Of a DNA stretch of 36,691 nt, positions 20,056-31,155 are shown in pieces; positions within the stretch are counted from its first letter, which is position 1, and each line of letters starts with the position of its first letter. Below the pieces are notes generated by a model, which was given only the letters and a program-made list of their open reading frames with translations, did no database searches and was not told the DNA's origin. The position numbers and the translations under genes are program-made. This stretch comes from Pseudoneurospora amorphoporcata (Eukaryota; Ascomycota; Sordariomycetes; Sordariales; Sordariaceae). The stretch is from positions 1-36,691 of the forward strand of contig MU859326.1 in assembly GCA_033297205.1 (NCBI GenBank), read 5' to 3'.

Positions 20056-20354
20056 TGTCACATGGACATTTGCCCACAGTCCAGGGTTCGGGTTGTTAAG
20101 GCTCAGCGCGAAGGCCGGCGTCAGAAGGACGAAGGAGAATGGTTGAAGAACCACTTGTATGCAGAATCCTAGATTGATGCCTTGTGGCCTCAGGCTACAA
20201 GGCTCTGTACGTACCGAACTTCTTTGGCATAAGGAGGCCTTGAAACCGAACCTTCCTCTGGAGGTTGAAGGGATCAACAAGGCCTTCGAGACCAAAGAAG
20301 ATTATTAGCGGAATTGAACTATTGTTCCAAGCCCAGAAACCTGCCCTTGTCACA
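20056..20354 (-). mobile_element. TGTGACA-family element, copy D (short)
   Basis: A 299-bp internally deleted copy inserted in the copia LTR, with a perfect 5-bp duplication CTAAC (20051-20055 and 20355-20359). The empty site is preserved in the copia solo LTR near 6550, which proves insertion and fixes both ends. Confidence 0.85.
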
Positions 20355-20695
20355 CTAACTAACGGAGAGGAGAGGTCTTTATATACACAAATGCTGAGTG
20401 TCTGGAAGCTTCTAGAGTGTAGAAGTGCTTGTAAGAGTGCTATACCATGAAAGGAAAGAGTTGAATCTATAAATTTCTATTGCATTCCATAGCGACAAAT
20501 CAATCTAAGGAGAATACTGAACAGGTTCGAGAATCTAGAACGCAGTAGTGAAACCTCTGTGTTCTAGTAGATTCTGTGGGGGCTGAGTTGACTGATTTCG
20601 TAACGTAGACGAAATAGTGTTCTTAGCAATTAGCCTTCTATACTACAAGGTAGTACAAGGCAGTTACAAGGCACAGTACTAGCCACACGTTAACA

Positions 20696-20706
20696 CCCCC
20701 TCTGTG
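20696..20706 (-). promoter_or_regulatory. copia polypurine tract
   Basis: On the minus strand CACAGAGGGGG lies immediately before TGTTAACG, the LTR start. It is the expected plus-strand primer site and confirms orientation. Confidence 0.75.
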
Positions 20707-20709
20707 GCC

Positions 20710-22465
20710 GTACTTAGTGCCACAAGACCCCCTCTATAGCCCTGTTCTGTAGAGCTTAAAATAGTTCAGCAGTTGTAAGAACCGCTCGAACTTGGGGGCT
20801 GGCAAGGCTTTTGTAAGCCCGTTAGCTGCTATATCCTCTGTTGGAACAAAGGATACAGTGATGTTTCCCTCTGTAACACTTTCTCTTACGCCCTGGAATT
20901 TGAGGAGCGTATGTTTAGTACGGCTGTGATACTTGGAGTTATAAGCCGTATCTATAGCACCTTAGTTGTCTAACTTTAGAGGAGTAGGGTTCTGAAGAGG
21001 ACGTTGCATTTCGCTAAACAGACCTCTAAGCCACAGTACTTTACGGTTGCCTTCGATGAGTGCCGTGTATTCAGCTTCAAGAATGCTGTAGGCTACTATA
21101 GAGGCTCTCTTGGATTTTTAGCTAACTAGGCCTCCACTAATCAAGAACACGTAGCTGTAAGTAGACCGGGCAGTAGTCTTACAACCAGCAAAATCACTGT
21201 CAGTATAGCCTATAGGTATTATATCTCCTATAGTACCGTATTGTATAGCCTAGTCGATAGTGCTATAGAAGTAGCTTAGTAGCTTTTTTACTGCCTTTAG
21301 ATGAGTAACTGTAAGCTGTTGTAAGTGCCGAGAGCCACTGAACTGCGTGTGCTATATCAGCTCGAGTCTGAGTCATAGCATAAGTAGTAGTGCCTATAAG
21401 GCGTTAGTAGAGCTTCTGATCGGCTCTGTTCAGTGGTGGAGAGGGTAATTCAGGACCTGTGAGTCCTAGAGAAAGTGGTATCTTCAGACTGTAAGTACTA
21501 AAGTTGAAGTATTTAATAGCCTCTTTAATATAAGCTCCTTGGTGAATCCATAGCAGCCGTTGAGCTCTGTTACGTTCGATCTGAACGCCTAAGAAGAACT
21601 TATCAGCACCTAAGTCTTCTATATCATAGGCTTTGGTTAGACTTTGCTTCAGAGCTTAGATCTTCTATTTAGAAGGTCCAATTAGGAGACAGTTATCTAC
21701 GTGGCTAACAATGAAAATCCCGTCTTGCTTGTTGAAGTAGGTGGCTGAGTCAGAAGTCAAAAGCTTATAGCCGAGGCTTTTAACTAGTGTAGCTACCTTC
21801 TGTTGCCACAGATAGGGAGCTTGTTTTAAGCCGTATAATGACTTCTTTAGTAGTATAACTTGGTCCTTAGTAGGATCCCAGCCATGTTATTTCAGCAGTG
21901 CTCTTGCACTTTTGCTGCTAAGGCTATATTCATATAGGCCTTCTGGGACTTCTATATATATATCAAAGTCCACACCAGCGTTGAGGAAGGCTCCCACGAA
22001 ATCGATTTGCTCTATTTCTAAGTCTTCCACAGCTGCCATAGCTAGTAGAACTCTCCAAGTAGGAGGAGTAGCTGTAGTGGTAAAAGTCTCTATAAAATCG
22101 ACTCCAGGTATTTGTTGAAAGCCTCTGACTACCAGCTGAGCCTTGTATTTAACAACTTGACCTTGTGAGTTCTTTTTGGCTTTAAAGACCCATCGGCTTG
22201 TTATAGGGTTCTTTAATGCTTTAGAACAGTCAGTGAAATAAAAGGTCTTAGAAGTCAATAGCTGTTGTAGCTCATTGAAGGAGGCTTCAAGCCAGCGGTC
22301 TTTCTGTGGGTGCTTTAGAGCCTGTTTAAAAGTATTGGGCTCCGTAGTGCTAGTAGTAATAGTGCTATAACTTATAGCAGTAGCTACCTTAGTAACTAAA
22401 TAAGTTACTAATTGAGTAGTGTCCATAACGTTATCATCATCATCCACTACTTGGAATTCTTCCAT
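20710..22465 (-). pseudogene. pol: copia reverse transcriptase and RNase H
   Basis: The minus-strand frame opens with MEEFQVVDDDDNV and carries RVT_2-type motifs (SRWVFKAKKNSQGQVVKYKA, RGFQQIPGVDFIETF, EIEQIDFVGAFLNA). Past a TAA near 21889 it continues with KSLYGLKQAP, and then the catalytic YVDD box, which now reads HVDN (21692-21703), so the enzyme is dead. RNase H follows (DSDFAGCK, YVFLISGGLVS, ILEAEYTALIE, YHSRTKHTLLKF, DIAANGLTKALPAPKFER). Scattered TAA and TAG fall at Gln or Trp positions, for example DN*GAI where relatives have DNQGAI. Confidence 0.9.
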
Positions 22466-22738
22466 CTGCTGTTTAGAAGCTTGTAACAGATGGACTTCGA
22501 TATTTATAGGCTTGGGAGGCTCTATAAGAGGTGTTGTAAGCCTGGGAGATTCTGCAAGAGGTGTTGTAAGCCTGTAAGGTTCTGCAGAATATTCCTATTC
22601 TTCTTGCTCTTGAACTTTAGGAAGCTGTAAGAAGTTTGTAGGGTTTCTGGGACCCTGAAGATGAAGCTTTTAGTCTTCATAGAATTTGACAAACGGCGTT
22701 TGAACTACCTGCCGTTGGCCTAGCCAAACCGAGTAAGT

Positions 22739-23560
22739 TTAGTGCCCTAGAACGGCTAAAAGCTTTCCTTTAGTACCTCTAAGCTGTAGCTTTTGCCCTA
22801 CAGAACGTTTTTCGGAAGGTATAAACACCGTAACTTCGGTGCCAATAGCTTTGTAGTTCTGAAGATCAGGGACGTGAGGAGCCTGTGAGGGTACCAATTT
22901 ATTGAAGAAGAGCTGGTAAGGAGTGAGCTCCTTAGTAGAATTAGCGGTGCGGTTAATAATCTCTACTACAGAGCTAATGACGTAACACCAAAGAGTCGGG
23001 GGCAGACCTGAAGCAATAAGAGTAGCTCGAAGACGGTCCAAAATTACCCGAATGGAGCGTTCTGCTAGGCCGTTTTGGTGGTGAGCGTAAGAGCTAGATT
23101 CACTAAAGGATATGCCTTTTTCAGTAAAGTACGGAAGTAGGCTTCTAATTTCTTTACCTCCGTCGTAGTGAAATTGAGCTAGGTACCGCTTATAAGTATT
23201 ATAAAGGGTTTCAATAATAGATCTAACCTCTATAGCAGCTTCGTCTTTCGTTCTTAGAAGCTGAATAAGTCTAAAGCGGGTTTTCCGATCCACTACAACA
23301 AGACTATAAGGCTTGTTATTCAATGGCATCAGGCGAATAATAAAGATATCCCCCTCTAGTCGCCCGAGGGCAAACGGTGGATTAGCTACTGGCTTTCTAG
23401 AAGGTCTGCGCAGTATTTTGGCTGAATCACAGCTCTTGCAAACTAAGTCTTCAGGGCGTACCTTTTGAAAGTTAGGCATGCCTTTAGTAACTTGAGCAGT
23501 CTTTTTCAAAAGATCAAAGCTTATATGCCCAAGCCGGACGTGCCATAGCTGGGCGGCTTA
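22739..23560 (-). pseudogene. pol: copia GAG-pre-integrase and integrase
   Basis: The frame 23509-22739 is open for 256 codons. Just upstream in the same strand is the zinc-binding start (LWHVRLGHISFDLLKK), and within it is CKSCDSAK, completing an HHCC-like module. The core has an Asp in GDIFII, an Asp in FHYDGGKE and the Glu in HHQNGLAERS, so the DDE triad may be intact. It ends near RGTKGKLLAVLGH. A TAA separates the upstream acidic Ser/Glu-rich linker (SSDSEAEEFAESTTALEI). This is the best preserved domain of the element. Confidence 0.85.
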
Positions 23561-23785
23561 AATTAACACCTCAGAAGGTTTCTTAAAAGCTGTTGTGAGA
23601 GCTGGAGACTCTGTAACCCCCTGTAAAATTTCAGGAGCTGTGGGAGTTGAATCTAGAGCTGGAGACTCTATAACCTCCTCTGCAATTTCAAGAGCTGTAG
23701 TAGATTCAGCAAATTCTTCAGCTTCAGAATCACTAGAATCGGCATTGTTCTTAGTAGTATAGCAATGCCAAGTAGACCCGTAGAC

Positions 23786-24026
23786 TATTACAAGGTTAGA
23801 CCTATGATGTGCAACACTGCACTGGTCGCTTCCAGAGCTGGTTACAGCACGCATGCTATGCCCTCTGCGCTAACCATTACGTGCAGGTTCACGTGCGTGC
23901 CCGGACTGGTGCTATAGGACTTACGCCTATATAGCCAGTCCTCCACGCACACTCTCCTCCTTCCTCTCCTTATGCAATAACATATATCTCACCCTACCTC
24001 ATACGGAGCCCTCTCGCTCCGTGATA
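23786..24026 (+). repeat. 5' LTR of gypsy element 1
   Basis: It starts TATTACAAGG and ends CCGTGATA (241 bp), followed by the GTTTGTTGCAT leader shared with elements 2 and 3. It contains a CTATATAGCC promoter-like box and a downstream pyrimidine tract. Confidence 0.85.
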
Positions 24027-24253
24027 GTTTGTTGCATTTAACTATTGCGCTGCGCGCGCCTATTCAATAAGAGGAAGATTGCTCGCATCTCAATCGCGGC
24101 AATCAGTCAATCAAGACTCGACCCTGCGCGATCCTGACCTCGAAGTCGTGATCCCAGCCCGTCGAGCCAGGTAACCACCAAGATGAGTATTACTAACGAT
24201 TGTTCGCACTCTCCTTTCCCTTATACCTGCCGGAGCATTTGATTAAGCGATTA

Positions 24254-26210
24254 ATGTCCAACAACTCTATCGTCCCGCGCTCTCCGCCCGTGATAGACAA
24301 CTTTCTTACTATTACTATAGTTAGTACACTCGCGGCCTCAGATCCCGACTATTGAGAGCAGCTCTCTACCCTTGTACAAGTTCTCGAGGCTTTGAACTAT
24401 CGTGCGATTGAAGTTTCAATCTCTACTACCGACGCCTTTACCCTCGCCTAACTCCCTGTTTTCTAGGCAGTCTTTACTACGCTCTGCCGCCTTCTCTAGG
24501 ACGACGTAGTTGTGGCTAGAGTCCAGGCCCGCGAGGTAGAGGAAGATCTCGAACAATCCTAACACGACATTGCTCGCCTTAATAGTAACGTAGCTACGCT
24601 CTAAGCGCGAGCTCGCCTCTACGAGTAAGAGTATAAAGAAGCTATCGCCGCCCTCAAGACCAAATACGAGGGCCAGATCCAGGCCAACCACGTATAGATC
24701 AACACCCTTAACGACGAGATCACCGCCATCAGGAACGAGCTCAACGACTTCCGCGCCTCATCTAGACAAGCCTACAAGAGGTAGAGCGACAAGTACTAGA
24801 AGGCTATTAATAATCTTCGTTAGTAATTCATCGCCGCGGGCACTCCATTTCTACTTGCTATTCTAATTCCGCTCCCACCCAGCGCTCCAGTTGCTCCGCT
24901 CCCCAACGAGCCCCCGTTTGGCAATATAGACGACGACACGATGAACGGCAGCGGCTATAAATTGGTATCGCAAATCACCGTCTCCCCCGCCTTTGATAGA
25001 AAGGGCACCTCGATTGAGAGAGCCGCTAAATATCGCGCCTGGCGCCTTCGCGTCAAGCTCGCATAGATTGATAAGCCTAAGATCTTCGTTAACGAGCGTA
25101 CCAAGTTTTCCCTTATCGCTCGCTCTATTGAGGGGCCCCCGTTTAAAGCCATCGAGACTGAGCTCAATAAGGCCGTCGTCGGTGAGCCAGCTAAGTAGGA
25201 TACAGCCCTTGATTTGATCGCGGAATTCGATAAGAAATACGACAACGTTAACGTCGTTATCGAGTCTCGCCGCTCCCTAGAGGAGCTAAAGATGACTAAG
25301 ACTATAAAATGGTAGGACTTCGAGGAGGCATTTACGCGCTTAATTGACAAATGTAATTTTAATAATAGTATAAAGGTTTACTACTTGCGCTAGAAAATCA
25401 CGGACCGTATCCGTACCGCGCTGGCGTACCAGCGTCCTCAGCCCGCTAATAATAATTATACGGAGTGGCTGGAGGCCGCCCGCGATTTGGCCAAGCAGTA
25501 GGAGGATAACGACTGGCGCTAGAAGAACGCTAATCCCTTCTACAAACTCGCGATTGCCGGCACCACTTCAACTACTGAGCCAACCGTGAGCCAAGGTAAC
25601 ACTACTATAAATTTAGATACTATATCCGCGTCGGACGTCTAGATCTCCCGTATTATTAACAATAGCGTTTTCGAACACCGCATAAAGACTAGCGCCTGCA
25701 CTCGCTGCGGGAAGAAGGGCTATTACTCCGCTGATTGCCGTAGTCGTGTCAATTTCAATAAGGAAGTCAAGACTAGCAACAAGAACAAGAACAAGAATAG
25801 GACCGGTAGCAACAACACTAATACGGGTGACAATAGCAACGCTAATAACAACGGCCAACAGCGGCAGTGTGGTAATAACGGCCAGTAGCAACAGCCAGCC
25901 CAAGGTCAGCACGGTTACAACCAGTAGCACTCTAATTACGGTAGCGGCTACTAGGTTAACGCTATGAACGGCGTACCGGTGAGCACCCCGATGGGCACTC
26001 CAGCTCCCGGCCCCGGCGGTTACTACCACCCAGTTCCTATTTACCAGCCCGGCTTCGTCGGTCCTATTATAGGAAACGAGACCGGCTCGGTTTAGGGCTA
26101 GGGAAATGTGTAGCCTCCTAGTTAAATCGCACCTAGAGGCACCCGTCCGCAGGACAAGGAGGAGGGCAAAGACAAGGGACTATCCCTATTCGGCTAGATA
26201 TTATTAAGAT
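24254..26210 (+). pseudogene. gag: gypsy element 1 gag
   Basis: The start ATG is preserved (MSNNSIVPRSPP). A coiled-coil-like N-terminal part, a central gag core (IARSIEGPPFKAIETELNKA, LIAEFDKKYDNVNV) and a CCHC-type knuckle follow, reading C-T-R-C-GKKGYYSADC with His changed to Tyr. After that comes an Asn/Gln/Gly-rich tail (25770-25960). In-frame stops are almost all TAG, with at least one TGA, and several coincide with stops in element 2 (for example TAG at 25391-25393). Other stops face Gln or Trp in element 2. Confidence 0.85.
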
Positions 26211-29200
26211 AAATAAGTCTTCTGTAGATAGCTGTTACAAATACCCTAATTCATTAAGTCTTTCTATCCATCTTTCCTGCGGACCACGTAAATTACACTA
26301 CTCTGCCCTCGTTAACAGCGGCTATACCGCCCTTAGTTTCATTAATCGCCGTTTTGTCTTTCGGCATCAACTTCCTTTCTTCAAACTTCCCGTCCCTAAA
26401 CTCTTGTATCTCGTTAACGGCTAGGCGAAGGGGAACATTACCTACTTCACTAGGTTGACGATGTAGGCGGGCGTTTATTGCGAGGTTATCGATCTACTTA
26501 TTTACGATCTTACAGAGGATAACTCGGTTATCTTAGGCTACCCATAGCTCGTATATCACGCTCCCGGTATCGACTGGCCTAATAACTCTCTTTGGTTTAG
26601 CGCTGCTTATAAATAACGAGGCTACCTTCCGCGAGGGAGCTCCAGCCGATCCGCCCCACTAGCGGCACGGCACCTTACGCCGCGCTCTAGCAGGCCTAAA
26701 CCAACGGTTAAAGAGGTCCCGGATGAGGGAGAGCTAGAACTTCCCTATTCACGAGCGGACCCTAAGGCTGTCAGGAAGCTATCCGTCGCCGCTATAGTGA
26801 GGAGGGCGGCCCAACAAAGATTCTCGCGTTTCAAGCATAGGATCGCCAACCGACTAGGTACGATTCCTATCGGCAAGGTCAAGGGCGGAGGCGCCATTAT
26901 ACTTTCAGCTCTGCCACGTCAAGCGGCGCTCTGTACAATACTAGTCCCCTACCGGATAGCTAGCGGCGTCCAGTCTAGGGCGGCGGACCACCGTACGCCC
27001 GTTAAGCTCTATAGTATCCCAGACGGTCTTATTAACCCCAACGATATCAAGGAGCTCTTAGTAGCTAATTTAACCAGCTAGCCGAAATTTACGAACTCTA
27101 AATTATCCGTACGACCTGGGCCAACCTGGAGGAGGACATCCGACGGTTGACGGAAGAGGACGCGAAGTTAGAGAAAGACGGGCTCGTTCTTGATCCTTAG
27201 AGTATAAGCGACAACCTTACAGCGGACATAGTCAAAGAGGTATTAATAGGCAGAAGTCAATAGTTCAAATACTTTTTCGGCGCCAAGTTCTACTATTGGA
27301 TTAACAGTCTAGCTGGTGTTAGTAACGAGGAGACGTTAAGAGCCGTAAACGTAGCTAACTCCGTTACAATTAACGGTACGGACGACAATGTCCCCCGCTA
27401 CGAGAAAGCGATCAACGAGTATTTCGCGACTAATAGTATTGTTATTAATAAGATTACGTTAGAGGACGCGGCCAAGTTTTACGAGAAAGCCGACAAGCCC
27501 CCTAAGACCGTAGTAGAGATCTAAACTAAATTGCTACGCTAATATTAGCACCACACGCAAACCTTTTTACAGGAGGGCGCGGATACCCTCCCTCCCTACA
27601 AAGCTTATAATCTGAAGATCGAATTCCGCCCAGGAGCTACCCCTCCCGCTTCTCGAAGTCGCGCCTTCAACCCGGACGAGCTTAGCGTTATTAAGAAGTA
27701 GGTTGACGATATGCTCCAGAAGAAGTTCATTAGGCCCTCACAATTAGAAGCCTCTGCTCCGCTACTCCTTATTAAGAAGCCGGGAGGCGGAGTCCGCGTT
27801 TGCATTGATTACCGCGGTATTAATAACGTTACCCTCAAATCCCATTACCCCTTCCCGCTTATTAAAGAGACTCTTAATACGATTTGCCGCGCGAAGATCT
27901 TTACGAAGCTCAACGTGATCGTAGCATTCAACCGTATTCGCGTTAAATAGGGTCACGAGTAGCTTATTGCGTTTATAATACGATTTAATTTATTCGAATT
28001 ATTAATTATTGCCTTCGGCTTATAAGGCGCCCCAAGTGCGTTCCAGAACTACGTCAACAATATCCTACACGACATCCTCGACGTTTACGCTACTACTTAC
28101 CTCGATAATATCCTTATATATTCGGACAACGTTAAAGATTACGAACGGCACGTTAATAACGTCCTTAACCAACTAGTGAAAGCGGGCTTCAACGTTGACA
28201 TCGACAAATACAAATTTTATACTACGCGAATGAAATACCTCGGTTTAATTATTATACTGGGAGGAATCGAAATGGACCCAGAGAAGGTCAAGGCGATTAC
28301 AGATTGGTAAGCACCCGAATCCAAAAAGTCCCTACAATCTTTCTTAGATTTCGCAAACTTCTACCGCCGGTTTATAAAAGAGTTCTCGATAATGGCCGCC
28401 CCCCTTTACGAGCTCACGAAGGACACCGGGTGGTCTTAGGACAACCGTCACTAAGCCGCTTTCGAAGCCCTCAAATGAACATTCACTAGCGGACCTGTTC
28501 TCAAGATCTACGACTAGACTAAAAAGACCGTAGTCGAAACAGATGCCTCCAACTGGGCCGCGGGTGGCACCCTCTCCTAGTATGGCGACGATGGTGTTCT
28601 CTACCGCGTTGCCTATTTTTCAGCAAAACACAACTCCTAAGAATATAATTACAACGTTTACAATAAGGAGTTGCTCGCCATTATCAAGGCATTGGAGGAG
28701 TGGAGGCCAGAATTGGAGGGAGCGCAATAACCTTTCAATATCCTGACGGATTACAAGAATCTCCAGACCTTTACGACTAACAAGTAGCTAACTTAGCGGC
28801 ATATGCGATGGTCCCAGTTTCTGTCTCAGTTTAACTTCTTAATCAGATATACGCTGGGTTTTAAGAACCTTCGCCCAAATGCTCTAAACTGCAAACCCAA
28901 CGACCGCCCTAACGGAGACGAAGATGACCGCCTAATTGCGCGCAAGAGAGCGCTGCTCGACCCCTCCTAGTTCGAAGAGGGTTGCTTTAAATCTGACGAT
29001 CCAATTGCGGGTTTCTTATTGTGCTTGCTGGGCTCAAACGAATTAGATACCCTATTAATAGACGATCTGATCCGCACTAGTTACGAGATATCCGTCTTTT
29101 TACAAGAGCTAGTCTCCTCCCTTACTAGCGGAGCCTATTAATAGCTAACTAATATTAAGAAGGTTTTCTACAAAGCCTTTTGTAAATGTTACGTCGCCAG

Positions 29201-29362
29201 CGGTATCGCTAAGTGGCGGGATCAGGTTATTATTAATCCCTACAATAAAAATTTCTAACTCTAGCTCATTAGCCGTTAGTACAACTCCTTAGGGGCCGGC
29301 CATCCCGGCCGCGATGCGACGTACGAACTATTATAAAGAAATTTTTATTAGGAAGGGATATA

Positions 29363-29862
29363 TATTACGAACTAATAATCAAGAACACGGGTCAACCAAG
29401 CCACCGGTACACAATAGCCACGCGAAGGCTGGGCAATGTAACCATGGCAGGGGAAGCTCGTGGCCGGTACAGGCTCACCAGTCGAGCCGGGCTCACCAGT
29501 CGAGCCGGGCTCACCAGTCGAGCCGGGCTCACCAGTCGAGCCGAGCTCACCAGTCGAGCCGGGGCTCACCAGTCGAGCCGGGCTCACCAGTCGAGCCAGG
29601 CTCACGATAACAGGAGCAAGCCATGGCTATAGTGGTGAGCTGGGCTCACTACGTTACGAAGAAACATCTAGAGTATGTAGTATAAAGGGACGACTGGAGA
29701 ACTCAGATTGTCAGATAGTTCGACGGTAGTCAATTGATCTTTATCACCGAGACACGTATAACGCTACCATACTTGTTGTGAACCTTTTGGTTCACCGAAT
29801 AGCACTGATAGTCTTTACCTTTAGCTATCCCACTTAGGTAGATTAAACTGCCGTTCGTTACA
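29363..29862 (+). repeat. chromovirus solo LTR inside gypsy 1 integrase
   Basis: A 500-bp LTR from TATTACGAAC to GTTCGTTACA, flanked by the 5-bp duplication ATATA (29358-29362 and 29863-29867). Element 2 shows the empty site. The right half matches the LTR at 3092-3531, and the left half carries an 18-bp tandem array. Confidence 0.9.
29473..29599 (+). repeat. 18-bp tandem repeat array in the LTR
   Basis: About seven copies of GCTCACCAGTCGAGCCGG, nearly identical, with one unit carrying an extra G. Each unit contains a GCTC...GAGC palindrome. The homologous position of the LTR at 3092 has a different, shorter GTGAGC/GCTCAC repeat, so this segment turns over fast. Confidence 0.9.
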
Positions 29863-30265
29863 ATATATAAGAACGTTCGGCTTTTTTATAAAGGATGCCT
29901 ACCCTATGCGAAGATAAAGTTTTTGAAAAGGGGTTTAGCGGGTTATCTCAAACCTATTGCAATCGCTCTCGCACCCTAGACCACCATCTCAATTGACTAC
30001 GTCACGCTATTACTAAAGAGCACCCACCTAGGGTAAACGTTTAAACACATCGCCGTTATTATTAACCGTGTTACTAAAATACGGTATTATATTCCAACGG
30101 TAATACTAGAAGTAAAAGAACTAGCGGATCGATTTATTAATCGCGTCTACTCTATCCACGGCTTACCGGACAGCATCTTCTCCAACAGGGGCACCCAATT
30201 CGTATCGCGATTTTAAACCAGCCTTTATAAGCGGCTATTTGTGATTCGGAAGCTCACGTCCGCTT

Positions 30266-30674
30266 TGTTAACGTGTGGCTAGTACTGTGCCTTGTAACTG
30301 CCTTGTACTACTCAGTAGTATAGTAGGTTGGTTACTGGGGAACTTAGTCTCTACAGAATGTGTTAGAATAATAGGGCTTGGCTATTGCGTTCTCAGCCTC
30401 GCCACCGTTCTTGGCTTCGCTACTATATTCTTGGCTTCGCTAACTTATCTAGCATTCCTTCGAGATTGATTAGTCATTATGGAATGTATTGGAAACTTAT
30501 AGATCTAGTTTCTTTCCTTTTATGGCAGAGTGTCCCTACTGACTTACAGCAAGCTTCTATGCTCTGGAAGCTTCTAGACACTTAGCATTCATATATATAA
30601 AGACCACTCTCCTCTCCTCTAGTTAGTCACTCCTTAAGTAAGCAAGCAAGTAAGCATAACTTGAGTAATACAAT
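30266..30674 (+). repeat. copia LTR, plus strand, truncated by gypsy element 2
   Basis: It starts TGTTAACGTGTGG at 30266 inside the integrase of gypsy 1. It follows the family sequence through the GTCACTCCTTAAG and AAGC-repeat stretch and stops after AATACAAT, where the next LTR begins. The remaining part would be beyond gypsy 2, outside the window. Confidence 0.9.
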
Positions 30675-30928
30675 TATTATAGGGTTAGACCTGTGATGTG
30701 CTGTGCTGCACTAACCGCACATGTGCTATGCCGACTAGAGCCTAGAGCTCTGCGTTCGCGCACATCAGCTATGTCATGGTCACGTGCAGCCTCACGTGCG
30801 CGCGCACGGTCTGGCCGTAGGGCTCTCGCCCATATAGCCAGACCTCCGCGCACACTTCCTCTTTCCTCTCCCTTATATAACAACGTATATCTCACCATAC
30901 CCTATACGGTGCCTTTCGCTCCGTGATA
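30675..30928 (+). repeat. 5' LTR of gypsy element 2
   Basis: It starts TATTATAGGGTT and ends CCGTGATA (254 bp). It is close to the solo LTR at 16921-17175. It contains the CCATATAGCC box and a GC-rich GCGCGCGCAC stretch. Confidence 0.85.
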
Positions 30929-31155
30929 GTTTGTTGCATTTGTTATTGCGCTGCGCGCGCCTATTTAACAAGAGGGAAGATTGCTCGCATTTCGATCGCA
31001 GCAATTAGTATTCAAGACTCAACTCTGTGCGTTCCCGACTCTAGTCGCGAACTCAGCCGTTGAGCTAGGTAAAATACTAAGCCGAGTATTATCAAGATCG
31101 TTCGCACTCTCTTTCTCCCCCTCATACCTGTACGGCGCATTAGATCTAGCGATTA

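Larger units (their letters stand above)
19482..20695 (-). repeat. copia 3' LTR, split by two insertions
   Basis: It reads TGTTTGCTGC on the plus strand at 19482 and ends GTTAACA at 20695, directly next to the polypurine tract. It matches the solo LTR at 6232-6911 once the nested gypsy LTR and the TGTGACA-family copy D are removed. Confidence 0.9.
19482..23785 (-). mobile_element. Ty1/copia element, minus strand, interrupted at its 5' side
   Basis: In element order (high to low coordinates) it has a protease-side fragment, GAG-pre-integrase, integrase, reverse transcriptase, RNase H, a polypurine tract and the 3' LTR. Gypsy element 1 inserted at 23786, so gag and the 5' LTR are absent here. 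The 3' LTR carries two further insertions (19497-19739 and 20056-20354). Confidence 0.9.
23786..30265 (+). mobile_element. gypsy element 1, nearly full length, 3' cut
   Basis: A Ty3/gypsy element with 5' LTR, leader, gag and pol in order PR, long spacer, RT, RNase H, integrase. It is truncated in the integrase core at 30265 by a copia LTR and also holds a chromovirus solo LTR. It shares colinear gag and pol with element 2, but the two differ at many sites, so they are separate old insertions. Damage is mostly TAG or TAA at Gln and Trp codons plus at least one frameshift near 27075. Confidence 0.9.
26214..30265 (+). pseudogene. pol: gypsy element 1 pol (PR, spacer, RT, RNase H, integrase)
   Basis: The protease active site reads LVNSG (Asp to Asn, about 26310-26325). 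A long spacer of about 400 codons precedes RT. In RT the motifs LLIKKPGGGVRVCIDYRGIN and KIFTKLNVIVAFNRI are clear, and the catalytic box is YLDN instead of YLDD. RNase H has VETDASNWAAGGTLS and NKELLAIIKALEEW. The integrase zinc module (AGHPGRDATYELL) is interrupted at 29362 by a solo LTR. The core resumes at 29868 and is lost after GLPDSIFSNRGTQFVSRF, where Asp is changed to Asn. A frameshift lies near 27075. Not functional. Confidence 0.9.

Noticed and set aside
25613..26029. Minus-strand open frame of 138 codons rich in Val, Ala, Leu and Ile
   Set aside because: Antisense of the homologous low-complexity gag tail in gypsy 1, with no independent coding evidence.
29473..29599. CRISPR-like array
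   Set aside because: The units abut directly with no spacers, and the context is a eukaryotic LTR.
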